Shown: positions 8,764 through 17,616 of the stretch, piece by piece
Position numbering within the stretch: the stretch's first letter is position 1
Layout: every line of letters begins with the position of its first letter
Assembly: GCF_017433805.1 (NCBI RefSeq)
Contig: NZ_JAFRGN010000040.1
Span: 96,039 to 160,038, forward strand
Length of the DNA: 64,000 bases
Source of the DNA: Butyrivibrio sp.
GTDB lineage: Bacteria > Bacillota > Clostridia > Lachnospirales > Lachnospiraceae
Direction of reading: 5' to 3'
Made by a program: the position numbers and the translations under genes
Notes under the pieces: generated by a model
Seen by the model: the letters and a program-made list of their open reading frames with translations, nothing else
What the model was told of the DNA's origin: nothing
Database searches by the model: none

Positions 8764-10113
8764 TTACAGCATAACCTCCTCAATGAGCTTAGCAAGTTTT
8801 TTGGCTTCGTCCTCTATCTGATTCTGATCTTTACCCTCTATCATTACTCTTACAAGAGGCTCAGTTCCTGATGGTCTGATAAGAACTCTTCCATCTCCGG
8901 CAAACTGTTTTTCAAGATCAGCGATTGCTCCTGCAATCTCAGGATATTCCATATAGGAATCCTTTTTGTGTGTAGGTACATGTGCATTCACAAGTGCCTG
9001 AGGCATAACTTCCATAACCTTGGCAAGTTCTGACAGTGGCTTGCCTGTGGAAACCATTACTTCTAACAGGTGAAGAGCTGATAACAATCCATCGCCTGTT
9101 GTATTATCATCAAGGAAAATAATGTGTCCAGACTGCTCTCCGCCAAGATTAGCTCCGATCTCTTTCATATGCTCAAGAACATATCTGTCACCAACCTTAG
9201 TCTTATCTACTCTGATTCCTTCTCTTTCTGCCATCTTGAAGAATCCAAGATTACTCATGACAGTAGCAACTATAGTATCGTTGGCAAGCTTGCCCTTTTC
9301 TTTCATAAACTTACCGATGATAGCCATGATCTCATCGCCATCAACCATTTTACCATTCTCATCAACAGCAAGGAATCTGTCAGCGTCTCCATCGAAAGCA
9401 AGTCCAATATTAGCCTTCTCAGTTACAACTCTGCCCATTAATTCTTCCATGTGAGTTGAACCACAACCAGCGTTGATATTTGTTCCATCTGGATTATTGT
9501 GGATTACTACAACCTCTGCACCAAGCTGTCTGATTGCCTCTACAGATGTATAGTAGGAAGCACCTTCAGCACAGTCCATAACAACCTTCATGCCAGAAAG
9601 GTTGATATCTACAGCATTAAGATTGTGGTTGATATACTCTTCTCTGGCATCAGTACGATTCTTGATCTTACCAACACCTGCTCCGGTTGGCATCTTGACG
9701 CCTTCCATATTATTTCTGATAAGCTCTTCAATCTCATCTTCCATAGCATCAGGAAGCTTGAATCCGTTTGCATCAAAGAATTTGATTCCGTTGAATTCCA
9801 TAGGGTTATGTGATGCAGAGATAACAACACCTGCATCTACACGATATTTTCTAGTAAGATATGCAACAGCTGGTGTAGGAATGATTCCTACATTTACTAC
9901 ATCAGCTCCAACTGAGCATGCTCCAGCCATAAGTGCGCTTGCCAACATGTCTCCAGAAAGTCTTGTGTCACATCCAACCATGATAGTAGGTCTGTGATTA
10001 ACTTCTTTAGAAAGGACATATGCGCCGGCCTGGCCAAGCTGCATAGCAAGTAATGGAGTGAGTTCGTCGTTAGCAACTCCTCTGACGCCATCTGTTCCAA
10101 ATAATCTACTCAT
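8764..10113 (-). CDS. glmM: Phosphoglucosamine mutase
   Basis: It interconverts glucosamine-6-phosphate and glucosamine-1-phosphate, feeding UDP-GlcNAc and peptidoglycan synthesis. The 449-residue length is standard. The N-terminus FGTDGVRG is at 5-12, the active serine S101 in ISASHNP, the metal loop DGDADR in the middle, and the phosphate-binding RPSGTEPLVRVM near the end. It follows cdaR by 13 bases; cdaA-cdaR-glmM is the conserved Firmicutes arrangement in which GlmM and CdaR modulate the diadenylate cyclase. Confidence 0.98.
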   Translation of the reverse strand: MSRLFGTDGVRGVANDELTPLLAMQLGQAGAYVLSKEVNHRPTIMVGCDTRLSGDMLASALMAGACSVGADVVNVGIIPTPAVAYLTRKYRVDAGVVISASHNPMEFNGIKFFDANGFKLPDAMEDEIEELIRNNMEGVKMPTGAGVGKIKNRTDAREEYINHNLNAVDINLSGMKVVMDCAEGASYYTSVEAIRQLGAEVVVIHNNPDGTNINAGCGSTHMEELMGRVVTEKANIGLAFDGDADRFLAVDENGKMVDGDEIMAIIGKFMKEKGKLANDTIVATVMSNLGFFKMAEREGIRVDKTKVGDRYVLEHMKEIGANLGGEQSGHIIFLDDNTTGDGLLSALHLLEVMVSTGKPLSELAKVMEVMPQALVNAHVPTHKKDSYMEYPEIAGAIADLEKQFAGDGRVLIRPSGTEPLVRVMIEGKDQNQIEDEAKKLAKLIEEVML

Positions 10114-10126
10114 AATTAAAACCTCT

Positions 10127-11410
10127 TTAATCTAATTCTTTAACTGTAACATATACACTTACAGCAGATTTACAATATACACCATCTGGTACGTTCCACA
10201 CAATAGGACCTGTATATGTACCAGGAGTCAACTCTTCCAGCTCATTAACAGACAAAATATCACTTACTCTGACTGTTCCAGTGATGTCTGATGGATTAAT
10301 AGCATTTAAATTAGCTCTAAGTCCCTGCAGAGTCAGTGAAATCTGATCGTATTCACTATCGTCTACAAATATCTCATATCCATCAACTGCCCCATCTATC
10401 GCAATCTTATTGGTACTGATCTCGAATGTTTCTTCTACAACAGCACCAATGTAAACAACAACTGACGCAGTACCATTGAAATCACTATCTCCAAATACCG
10501 CTCCCGTAGGAAGTGATTTAGTCAGATCAATTGTAGTTGTAAGATTGCCTGTAAGACCAGTTACATCCAGATTCTCATCTGTTACTTCCAGTACATTAAG
10601 CCCTGAAATAACACTGCTCCTGCCCGCCACAAGTACCTCAGAAGGAGTACTGTCTATCTGACCGGTAAGGGCATATCCATTAGCAGGCTCACCTTCTACA
10701 GTGTATTTGACAGGAATATATTTGGTCTCAAGGATCTGAATATTAACCCTAACAGACTTAATATTCATGGTCACACCCTGCTGAGATGTATCCAGTGGAT
10801 TTCCATCATAGTCATACAAAACGATATCTGCATCCGTTCCAATGTTGGATGTAAATCCAGTTACGTCAACATCAACCGCAGCCTTAGCTACGCTGTTGAT
10901 GAAGGACTCTGGTCCACTTATCCTGACCATATTCTGCTCAGTTGTAACATCTCCGATAATATATCCATCCGAAACCGTTCCAGATGTAGTCGCTGTAAGT
11001 GCAAGGCTCTTGCTGGCCTTTCTCTCAACATTGAGCTTGACCACATCAGAACTAAGAATGATCTTGTCAATCTTGTCATAATACTTGTTGGTCACACAAT
11101 CGATGCTAACTGTATTAAGACTTGATAACTTCTGAATATCAGCAGTCGCAACAATATTGCTCTGACTAAGAGAATCAATTACGCCTCTTGGCGCATAGAT
11201 AGTCACAGAGCTAATGGTGTCGCTTCCATCAAGTACTGTATATACCTGACCTTTATCAGTTATTAAGTTTCCGTTTTTGATTGATACTGGGACATTGGTA
11301 TATCTGACAGAGATAACCGGATCATTGATATTAGTAACCAAAAACCACACAATCACTGCAAATATAAGCGATGCCAGTTTTAATCCCCAGTTGGCCGTTA
11401 TCCTCTTCAT
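10127..11410 (-). CDS. cdaR: CdaA regulatory protein CdaR (YbbR-domain)
   Basis: This 427-residue protein is anchored by one N-terminal membrane helix (residues about 8-28) with an extracytoplasmic region of about four YbbR repeats (for example VRYTNVPVSIKNGNL, then PVKYTVEGEPANGYALTG). In Firmicutes, CdaR binds the diadenylate cyclase CdaA and alters its activity. Its start overlaps the end of cdaA by 4 bases, indicating translational coupling. No catalytic motif is expected or seen. Confidence 0.94.
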   Translation of the reverse strand: MKRITANWGLKLASLIFAVIVWFLVTNINDPVISVRYTNVPVSIKNGNLITDKGQVYTVLDGSDTISSVTIYAPRGVIDSLSQSNIVATADIQKLSSLNTVSIDCVTNKYYDKIDKIILSSDVVKLNVERKASKSLALTATTSGTVSDGYIIGDVTTEQNMVRISGPESFINSVAKAAVDVDVTGFTSNIGTDADIVLYDYDGNPLDTSQQGVTMNIKSVRVNIQILETKYIPVKYTVEGEPANGYALTGQIDSTPSEVLVAGRSSVISGLNVLEVTDENLDVTGLTGNLTTTIDLTKSLPTGAVFGDSDFNGTASVVVYIGAVVEETFEISTNKIAIDGAVDGYEIFVDDSEYDQISLTLQGLRANLNAINPSDITGTVRVSDILSVNELEELTPGTYTGPIVWNVPDGVYCKSAVSVYVTVKELD

Positions 11411-12264
11411 CTCTTAGCCCTGGCCTTTCTGGCAAAATGTTTAACCGGAGCCTCAGTCTTGTGCTTGTTCTGAATGAATCTCAAGCGCTCACGCAGTCTG
11501 TCACTATCAACTGCTCTCTCCAGCTCTCCCTCATACGCAACACTTATTTTACCTGTTTCCTCAGATACAATAATTGTAAGAGAATCTGTTGCCTCAGAAA
11601 CGCCGATACCAGCACGGTGTCTTGTTCCAAGTTCCTTACCGATTCCCATATTATCTGACAGAGGAAGATAACATGTAGCCGATGTAACTCTGTCTCCTCT
11701 GATAATTACTGCTCCATCATGTAGCGGAGTGTTATGTTCGAAAATATTGATAAGGAGCTGACTGGTAACTATACCATCAACATCAATTCCTGTGCGCTCA
11801 TACTCAGTAAGAGGATGATTCTGCTCAATAACTATCAGTGCTCCAGTTCTCACCTTACCCATTTCTACGCAGGCTCTTGTGATCTCATTAAGAGTCTTGT
11901 CAGAAAATCTCTCCTCAGTCCTGCCATCACCTATAGCAAACAGGTTTGCAAAAAAGTTCTTACGCCCCAATTCTTCCAGTGCCTTTCGAAGTTCCGGCTG
12001 CAAAATAACAACCATGGCTGTAATAGCGATACCAATTACCTTTTCAACAATCCACAAAATGGTGGACATGTTGAAAATTGCTGCGATAAGTATAAACACG
12101 ACAATAACTATGACCCCTTTTAACAGGGACCATAGTCTGGTATCCTTCGCCCAAACCAGAATGTGATATACCAGAAATGCGATAATAAAGATTTCCAGTA
12201 CATCGAAGAACCTGATAGTAGGCATATGTAAAGTTGTTCTGTTAATATCAAAGAGAAAATCCAT
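11407..12264 (-). CDS. cdaA: Diadenylate cyclase CdaA (c-di-AMP synthase)
   Basis: It makes cyclic di-AMP from two ATP at the membrane. The protein has 285 residues. Three transmembrane helices occupy about 20-90, and the DAC domain carries both catalytic motifs: DGA at 183-185 (LHDGAVIIRGD) and RHR at 215-217 (GTRHRAGIGVSE). c-di-AMP controls potassium and osmolyte uptake and wall homeostasis. It heads the cdaA-cdaR-glmM-ptsH set and is preceded after 22 bases by an unknown membrane protein on the same strand. Confidence 0.97.
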   Translation of the reverse strand: MDFLFDINRTTLHMPTIRFFDVLEIFIIAFLVYHILVWAKDTRLWSLLKGVIVIVVFILIAAIFNMSTILWIVEKVIGIAITAMVVILQPELRKALEELGRKNFFANLFAIGDGRTEERFSDKTLNEITRACVEMGKVRTGALIVIEQNHPLTEYERTGIDVDGIVTSQLLINIFEHNTPLHDGAVIIRGDRVTSATCYLPLSDNMGIGKELGTRHRAGIGVSEATDSLTIIVSEETGKISVAYEGELERAVDSDRLRERLRFIQNKHKTEAPVKHFARKARAKR

Positions 12265-12286
12265 ATGCTACAATATTTCCTTTATA

Positions 12287-13231
12287 TCATCTGCGCCTAT
12301 CTTTGGCACGGTTAATTCTCTTTACTCTTCTATCTGGTGTAGAAACTGTAACCTTAGGTACAGCCTTTACATAGTAGTAGTAATCGTCATCTTCAAACTG
12401 AACCTTTTCAGTTCTGCTATAGTCCACGTTAAATGCAAAGAACTCCACAACGAGCATCAGTGCTGCAGATACAATTGTTCCCAGAATGACACCAAAGAAA
12501 GAAATCTGTGTCTCAAGAACAAGATCGCCAATGAGCATACAAACAATAATACTGATAGCTCCGGCAGCAATTGCTATTCTCCAGGAATAATCAATTGAAG
12601 CTCTGCGGATAATATATACAACGATGAGTGCAACAGCAAAAGCTATTATCATCACAAGCATTGTCTTGTCGCCAAGGATTCCCTTGAGTACTGACTGGAA
12701 CTGGTTAGATGCTTCCTCAACATCTGTTCCGATCTTGCCAACGCTGTTACCAGCTGCAAAATAATTGATCATATACGCAATTACAAGTCCAAATGACACT
12801 GATACAACTGAAGTAGGCAATCCCAAAAGTCCCATTGCAAGAGGCATAACATAAGGGATATGCAAAAAGAAGAAGATTGGTGTCAAAAGAACTGCCAGTG
12901 TATCTCTTGGTGAAAATCTGAAATACAGAAGAAACATCAAAAGAAATACAATCGCTACTATAAGGGCACTCTCAACAGCTGCAGAATATAAATGTCCCAG
13001 AATAAACGCAGCAGCAATAAACACTATAAAGTTAGCAGGCAAAATAGCGCACAAAAGTGAAGCCATCAAAACAATAGCGATATTATTAAGTGGCTGCATA
13101 TAACCAAGCTTGTTATTGATGATACCAATAGTGATCAATGCTAAGAGAAACTTCCAGATATAGGCTATGTAAGTTTCGTTCTTGATATAAAATTTACTGA
13201 TGTATTGCTTAAGTTCCAATAATGAAGTCAT
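12287..13231 (-). CDS. Conserved polytopic membrane protein of unknown function upstream of cdaA
   Basis: The protein has 314 residues with about 8-9 hydrophobic helices grouped as 20-150 and 190-270. A soluble loop (about 165-185, SVGKIGTDVEEASNQFQSVL) sits between them. The cytoplasmic tail holds a DDDYYYY cluster and then a very basic end (VKRINRAKDRRR). I do not recognise a family with confidence. No ATP-binding or catalytic motif is visible. AAGGATTG precedes the ATG, and the gene lies between the 131-residue membrane protein (5 bases) and cdaA (22 bases), so a role with the c-di-AMP machinery is an inference from position. Confidence 0.8.
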   Translation of the reverse strand: MTSLLELKQYISKFYIKNETYIAYIWKFLLALITIGIINNKLGYMQPLNNIAIVLMASLLCAILPANFIVFIAAAFILGHLYSAAVESALIVAIVFLLMFLLYFRFSPRDTLAVLLTPIFFFLHIPYVMPLAMGLLGLPTSVVSVSFGLVIAYMINYFAAGNSVGKIGTDVEEASNQFQSVLKGILGDKTMLVMIIAFAVALIVVYIIRRASIDYSWRIAIAAGAISIIVCMLIGDLVLETQISFFGVILGTIVSAALMLVVEFFAFNVDYSRTEKVQFEDDDYYYYVKAVPKVTVSTPDRRVKRINRAKDRRR

Positions 13232-13235
13232 ATTA

Positions 13236-13631
13236 TCAATCCTTTTTCTCGTACATTCTAGCTAGTTTTTTTAAATTGCCATAATATGCCTTCATACTCT
13301 TTCGCATTTTGGTATATCGAACGGAATAAATGACATATGTTGCAAGTGAATACACGCCAACAAGCAGGAGGTAGTATATTAACCACTTCCTGCCTACTGA
13401 CAATAAATTCTCTGTATTGTAGAGGTCTGATAAAACCTCCTCAAATTTACATAGAACATAGGTCCCAAGAAAAATACAATACACGATCGTCGCACTTATC
13501 ACTGACTTGATTATGTTATATCCTACATAATCGCTCTTAAAATATGTGTTGATCGCGTCATTCTTCTTGCCTTCACGATCTATGAACGCAGTCATCTTGG
13601 TCATCAAAATGACTTTTTCTTCATCTAACAT
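13236..13631 (-). CDS. Small two-helix membrane protein of unknown function
   Basis: This 131-residue protein has two hydrophobic helices (about 39-60 and 84-105) joined by an acidic loop (FEEVLSDLYNTEN), with charged ends (KKNDAINTYFKSD before, KMRKSMKAYYGNLKKLARMYEKKD after). Both ends probably lie in the cytoplasm. No family is recognised. It is packed between the YvyF-like gene (9 bases) and the larger membrane protein (4 bases), so the two membrane proteins could act together. Confidence 0.72.
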   Translation of the reverse strand: MLDEEKVILMTKMTAFIDREGKKNDAINTYFKSDYVGYNIIKSVISATIVYCIFLGTYVLCKFEEVLSDLYNTENLLSVGRKWLIYYLLLVGVYSLATYVIYSVRYTKMRKSMKAYYGNLKKLARMYEKKD

Positions 13632-13640
13632 TGCTGCTCC

Positions 13641-14048
13641 TTATGTATCCAGGAAGCGCATTCCGGCCTTAGCCTCTTTCTTAACTGGCTGCTGAATCTG
13701 AGGCTGAGGTTTAGCGATACTCTGATTCAGGTTGTTCGCCATTGAGCCTTTACATTTAGCACAAAATCTTCCTGTCTGAATAAGCTCTCCACACTTCTCA
13801 CACTGAAGCTGAATTGGAGAATCACTTGTAAACATGAGACGCTCTTCACGAATCCACTGCTGTAACTGTTTGCTAGTTACACCATTGTCTTCGCAAATCT
13901 GCCTGAGCCCCGCACGCGGATTATCGACGATGTACTGCTTTACCTTTTGGAAATCTTCCTCAATAGCTTTCTTGCATGGATCGCAAATAGGCTGACCTCC
14001 AATGTAATTGAACATTTTACCGCATCTTGCACAATTCCGTAAGTTCAT
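13641..14048 (-). CDS. YvyF-like flagellar operon protein (TIGR03826 type)
   Basis: This 135-residue cytoplasmic protein has an N-terminal CxxC...CxxC zinc site (NCARCGKMF and ICDPCKK), a helix-turn-helix-like middle (GLRQICEDNGVTSKQLQQWIREERL) and a second zinc ribbon (CEKCGELIQTGRFCAKCKG). This layout matches the YvyF proteins found near comF and flagellar genes in Bacilli. The Bacillus neighbours comF and yvyF are kept here, although flgM does not follow. GGAGGT lies 8 bases before the ATG. Confidence 0.85.
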   Translation of the reverse strand: MNLRNCARCGKMFNYIGGQPICDPCKKAIEEDFQKVKQYIVDNPRAGLRQICEDNGVTSKQLQQWIREERLMFTSDSPIQLQCEKCGELIQTGRFCAKCKGSMANNLNQSIAKPQPQIQQPVKKEAKAGMRFLDT

Positions 14049-14067
14049 ATAGTGACCTCCGTTTATT

Positions 14068-14838
14068 TTAAGTAGTTTGCCCGATTGCCAACGTCAAAAA
14101 ATAAATCCTGCTGACCCCCGCAATCCGAAACTCGTGGGCGATCTCGTCAATAGTACTTCCAGTTGTATAGATGTCATCGATAATAAGTATGCATTTAAAT
14201 TTTACATCATTTTGGGCTATATTAAAAGCCTTTTTCAAATTATTGCGACGCCCGCGAGCGTCTAATTTCTTCATTGGAAGCGTATTTTTATTCCTTTTTA
14301 TTACATTTTTATAAACTGGAATTCCACATTCTCTTCCAACCATATTGGCGAACACATCCGCCTGATTGTACCCTCTTTTTATCTCTTTGGCCCGGTACAT
14401 CGGAACAGGTATTATCGCATCAATTCCAAGACTAAGCAGTTCTTTTCCAAGATGCCTTTGAACCGCCTTGCCGTAAAAACTGGCGTATTCCTGCCTTCCC
14501 ATGTACTTGAACTTGTAAATGGAGCCTGAAATGCTCCTGTAATCAAAAACAGAAAATCCCCTGTCAAATACATGCCTGATTCTCCTGCAATCTCCGCAGT
14601 ATTCCTGTTCGCTCTCAGAAGAAGCAAGCAGCTTGCCACACTTCATGCAGGTAGCACCCCTGACATATCTTATCTTCCGGGCACAAGCCTCATGAATAAG
14701 CCTTCCAGACCGCAATTTTCCATTTTTAATTTCTACTACAGGCAATAGCTTGTCGCATATCGGACAGTGCCTTGGATAAATTGAACCAAGAACCCCGTCC
14801 CCCAGGTCCAAAAAGCTATCACTAAAACTCTTAAACAT
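14068..14838 (-). CDS. comF: ComF-family phosphoribosyltransferase-like protein
   Basis: The N-terminal double zinc finger (CPICDKL, then CMKCGKLL and CGDC) is followed by a type I phosphoribosyltransferase domain with the PRPP loop IIDDIYTTGST at about 219-229. ComF proteins take part in natural DNA uptake in Bacillus and Haemophilus. Enzymatic activity is not established. The 256-residue length is usual. The ATG overlaps the recD2 stop by 8 bases (an in-frame TTG lies one codon earlier), so the two are probably translated together. Confidence 0.93.
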   Translation of the reverse strand: MFKSFSDSFLDLGDGVLGSIYPRHCPICDKLLPVVEIKNGKLRSGRLIHEACARKIRYVRGATCMKCGKLLASSESEQEYCGDCRRIRHVFDRGFSVFDYRSISGSIYKFKYMGRQEYASFYGKAVQRHLGKELLSLGIDAIIPVPMYRAKEIKRGYNQADVFANMVGRECGIPVYKNVIKRNKNTLPMKKLDARGRRNNLKKAFNIAQNDVKFKCILIIDDIYTTGSTIDEIAHEFRIAGVSRIYFLTLAIGQTT

Positions 14839-17101
14839 CAAAAAACTCTACTATCCTATCCATTAACCCTGTGTATTTCTTGAGCTGCTGCTCATTTTCC
14901 ACCATGCTAAAAAGTGTCTGGCTGCTGCCAAGGATACATACAGTACTCTTAGCTCTGGTCACAGCAGTATACAGAAGATTCCTGTTAAGGAGCATTCTCG
15001 GTCCTCCCAGTATAGGCATGATAACAGCCGGGTACTCACTTCCCTGGGACTTATGAATAGTAATGGCATAGGAAAGCTCTATCTCGTCCAGATCAGAGAA
15101 TGGATATCTGACACGTCTGTGTTCATCATATTCAACCACCAGCTCCTGGGAATATTCGTTGATCTCCCTGACTATACCCATATCTCCGTTGAAAATACCC
15201 ATTCCGGAATCGATAGCCACATTGTATTTACCAACAACTTCCCACTGAGCCTGATAATTATTTCTGATCTGCATGACCTTGTCGCCCTCGCGGATTATCT
15301 GGTCGCCATAGGCATGCTCTTTTTTGGACGGATCCGGAGGATTCAGATACTCCTGCAACACAAGATTTAACTGGATTGCCCCAAGAGGTCCCTTTCTCAT
15401 AGGTGTCAGCACCTGAATATCATAGGAATCAGCCCCAACATACCCAGGGAGCTTATCTCTAATGAGCTGGATCATGTGCTTGTAAATGACATTGCTGTCA
15501 TCTCTTTCCAGGAAAAAGAAATCCTTACTCTTATTATCAAGCACAGGCTTCTCACCATTGTGAATCCTGTGAGCATTCATAACTATGTCACTCTCTTCAG
15601 CCTGACGGAAAATCTTCTGAAGTATAATGGTCGGAAACTTACCACTTCCAATAAGGTCTTTTAACACCTGCCCCGGTCCTACGCTAGGAAGCTGCGAACT
15701 ATCTCCAACAAGTATCAGATGCGTGCCAGGTACAAGTGCCTTTAACAGGGCGTAAAAGAGATGGATGTCAACCATAGACATCTCGTCTATGATGATAGCG
15801 TCTGCCTCAAGAGGGTTGTCCCTGTTCTTCTCAAAATGAACACCACCAGAGCGGCTGTCATCATCGTCGCTCACCTGACCAGACACCTCCAGGAGTCTGT
15901 GGATAGTTCTGGCCTCATAGCCGGTTGCCTCTGTCATTCTCTTGGCAGCTCTTCCCGTAGGCGCAGCCAACATAATATCAAGACCTTCACTGGCATAGTA
16001 ATTGATAATTGTATTGATGGTTGTAGTCTTACCGGTACCAGGCCCTCCGGTTATAATGACTATTCCATTAGAAATACTCTTGAGAACTGCTTCGCGCTGA
16101 AGATCATCCAGCATTACGCCTCGCTTATTCTCTATATCCTTGATTCTGTCCAGATATCGCCTCTGCTCCTCCTCTGTTACAGAATCCACCAGATTAAGCC
16201 CTTCTAGCATAGCTGCGCAGCCCTGCTCCTCATAGTAATAGCTGGCAGCATAGATCTGATTCTCATTCTTGCAGACAAGCTTTTTGTCCATCATGAGATT
16301 GCCGATCTGGGTCTTAATACTCTCACTATCTATAACGCTCTGAGGACCGCCAGATAATATCTCAATCGTCCTGTCTATTAGCTGCTCTATTGGCAGATAT
16401 GTATTGCCATCAAGAGAAGCCTGTAAAAGACTATACAAAATACCTGACTTTATACGATATTCGGAATCAACAGCGATTCCAACCTTACCTGCAATCTCAT
16501 CCGCTGTTTTAAAGCCCACTCCACTGATATCGTCCGCAAGCTGATATGGATTCTCTTTGATAATGGCATATATTCTGTTGCCATATTTGCCAAAGATTTT
16601 AACTGCAAGCGTATTGCTGATGCCGTATTGCTGCAAAAAGATCATGGCATCTCGCATCTCTCTTTTCTCAGCCATTTGCACAGCTATATCAATGGCCTTT
16701 TTCTCACTGATTCCTTTGATCTCAGCAAGACGCTCTGGTTCATCCTCAATTATTCTAAAGGTATCATCACCGAATTTCTTGACGATTCTGGCTGCCAGTG
16801 CCTCTCCAATACCCTTGATGGCGCCAGAACCAAGATATCGCCGCATAGAAACCGCATCCTCAGGAACAACAACCTTAAAGTTGGAAACCTTGAGCTGTTC
16901 TCCATATACAGGGTGAGTAACAAACGTCCCCTGAATCTCAAGGCTGTCACCAACATCTGCGTCCTTGAAGTTGCCGGTACAGATGATCTCTTCATCCTCA
17001 GAGATCAGATTGATAACGCCGTAACCATTCTCAGCATTCTTGTATATAAAATGTTCAATATATCCTTTTATAATCTCGTTCTCATTTTCCATAATAGGCA
17101 T
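14831..17101 (-). CDS. recD2: RecD2-family DNA helicase (YrrC-like)
   Basis: This 756-residue SF1B 5'-3' helicase has the long N-terminal region typical of RecD2: an OB-like part, then helix-hairpin-helix repeats (GIGEALAARIVKKFG, GVGFKTADEIAGKVG). Walker A GGPGTGKTTT is at about 350-359. Later come DEMSMVD (Walker B), GDSSQLPSVGPG and the C-terminal ITIHKSQGSEYP and NLLYTAVTRAK motifs. RecD2 works in replication-linked repair and mismatch-repair fidelity, without RecBC. Met1 and Met4 are both possible starts; neither has a clear ribosome site. Confidence 0.95.
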   Translation of the reverse strand: MPIMENENEIIKGYIEHFIYKNAENGYGVINLISEDEEIICTGNFKDADVGDSLEIQGTFVTHPVYGEQLKVSNFKVVVPEDAVSMRRYLGSGAIKGIGEALAARIVKKFGDDTFRIIEDEPERLAEIKGISEKKAIDIAVQMAEKREMRDAMIFLQQYGISNTLAVKIFGKYGNRIYAIIKENPYQLADDISGVGFKTADEIAGKVGIAVDSEYRIKSGILYSLLQASLDGNTYLPIEQLIDRTIEILSGGPQSVIDSESIKTQIGNLMMDKKLVCKNENQIYAASYYYEEQGCAAMLEGLNLVDSVTEEEQRRYLDRIKDIENKRGVMLDDLQREAVLKSISNGIVIITGGPGTGKTTTINTIINYYASEGLDIMLAAPTGRAAKRMTEATGYEARTIHRLLEVSGQVSDDDDSRSGGVHFEKNRDNPLEADAIIIDEMSMVDIHLFYALLKALVPGTHLILVGDSSQLPSVGPGQVLKDLIGSGKFPTIILQKIFRQAEESDIVMNAHRIHNGEKPVLDNKSKDFFFLERDDSNVIYKHMIQLIRDKLPGYVGADSYDIQVLTPMRKGPLGAIQLNLVLQEYLNPPDPSKKEHAYGDQIIREGDKVMQIRNNYQAQWEVVGKYNVAIDSGMGIFNGDMGIVREINEYSQELVVEYDEHRRVRYPFSDLDEIELSYAITIHKSQGSEYPAVIMPILGGPRMLLNRNLLYTAVTRAKSTVCILGSSQTLFSMVENEQQLKKYTGLMDRIVEFFDV

Positions 17102-17110
17102 TATAGCACA

Positions 17111-17152
17111 ATAAAAAGCGCGTAATCCTTAATATTTCTTAAGAATTACGCG
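17111..17152 (-). terminator. Rho-independent terminator after the flagellar genes
   Basis: The stem CGCGTAAT/ATTACGCG continues after one mismatch through CTTAA/TTAAG. On the minus strand it is followed by CTTTTTAT. It ends the mbl-flgF-flgG-flgJ run and separates it from recD2. Confidence 0.85.
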
Positions 17153-17172
17153 TTATTATGATCATATCCTTT

Positions 17173-17595
17173 TTATTCTTCGACACCCTCTGTCACAGTA
17201 CCGCTGGAAGCGGCTTCCGGAGCAGTTGGGATATCATAATTTCTCTTGAGATTTTCATACAGCATCTGTGCAAAGCCATTACTCTGCGTATCTACGGCTG
17301 TTCCACATATATCCTGAAGCGTCTCACCTTTAAAGTAATCAACCAGAGTGCTTGTGGATCTGTCCTGTGGATCTGGCTTGAGGGAATCTACTGACTTCTG
17401 CATTTCTTTGAACATCTGCTCTAAAAAGTATGCCTCGAAGCTCTTACATGCAGCCCAAAGCTCATCATCAGATGACTTCTCTGACACATTTTTGAGCTTG
17501 TTCTGTATCATCGTAGCCGATGCGTTTTTGCTCTCGTTTACAGCATATTCAGTTAACGCAGTGGCATTAAGTCCACTAATATCTAATCCTGCCAT
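17173..17595 (-). CDS. Rod-binding protein, FlgJ N-terminal domain type
   Basis: This 140-residue protein matches the rod-capping N-terminal domain of FlgJ: ELWAACKSFEAYFLEQMFKEMQKSV, then TLVDYFKGETLQDICG and a final GFAQMLYENLKRNY. It lacks the C-terminal muramidase domain of proteobacterial FlgJ, as is common in Firmicutes. It would help assemble the flagellar rod in the periphery of the cell. The start is taken at the Met preceded by AGGGGG at 6 bases; a Met two codons earlier abuts that site. It follows the FlgG-like gene by 21 bases. Confidence 0.88.
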   Translation of the reverse strand: MAGLDISGLNATALTEYAVNESKNASATMIQNKLKNVSEKSSDDELWAACKSFEAYFLEQMFKEMQKSVDSLKPDPQDRSTSTLVDYFKGETLQDICGTAVDTQSNGFAQMLYENLKRNYDIPTAPEAASSGTVTEGVEE

Positions 17596-17616
17596 AGTCA
17601 TCCCCCTAAGCTAAGA

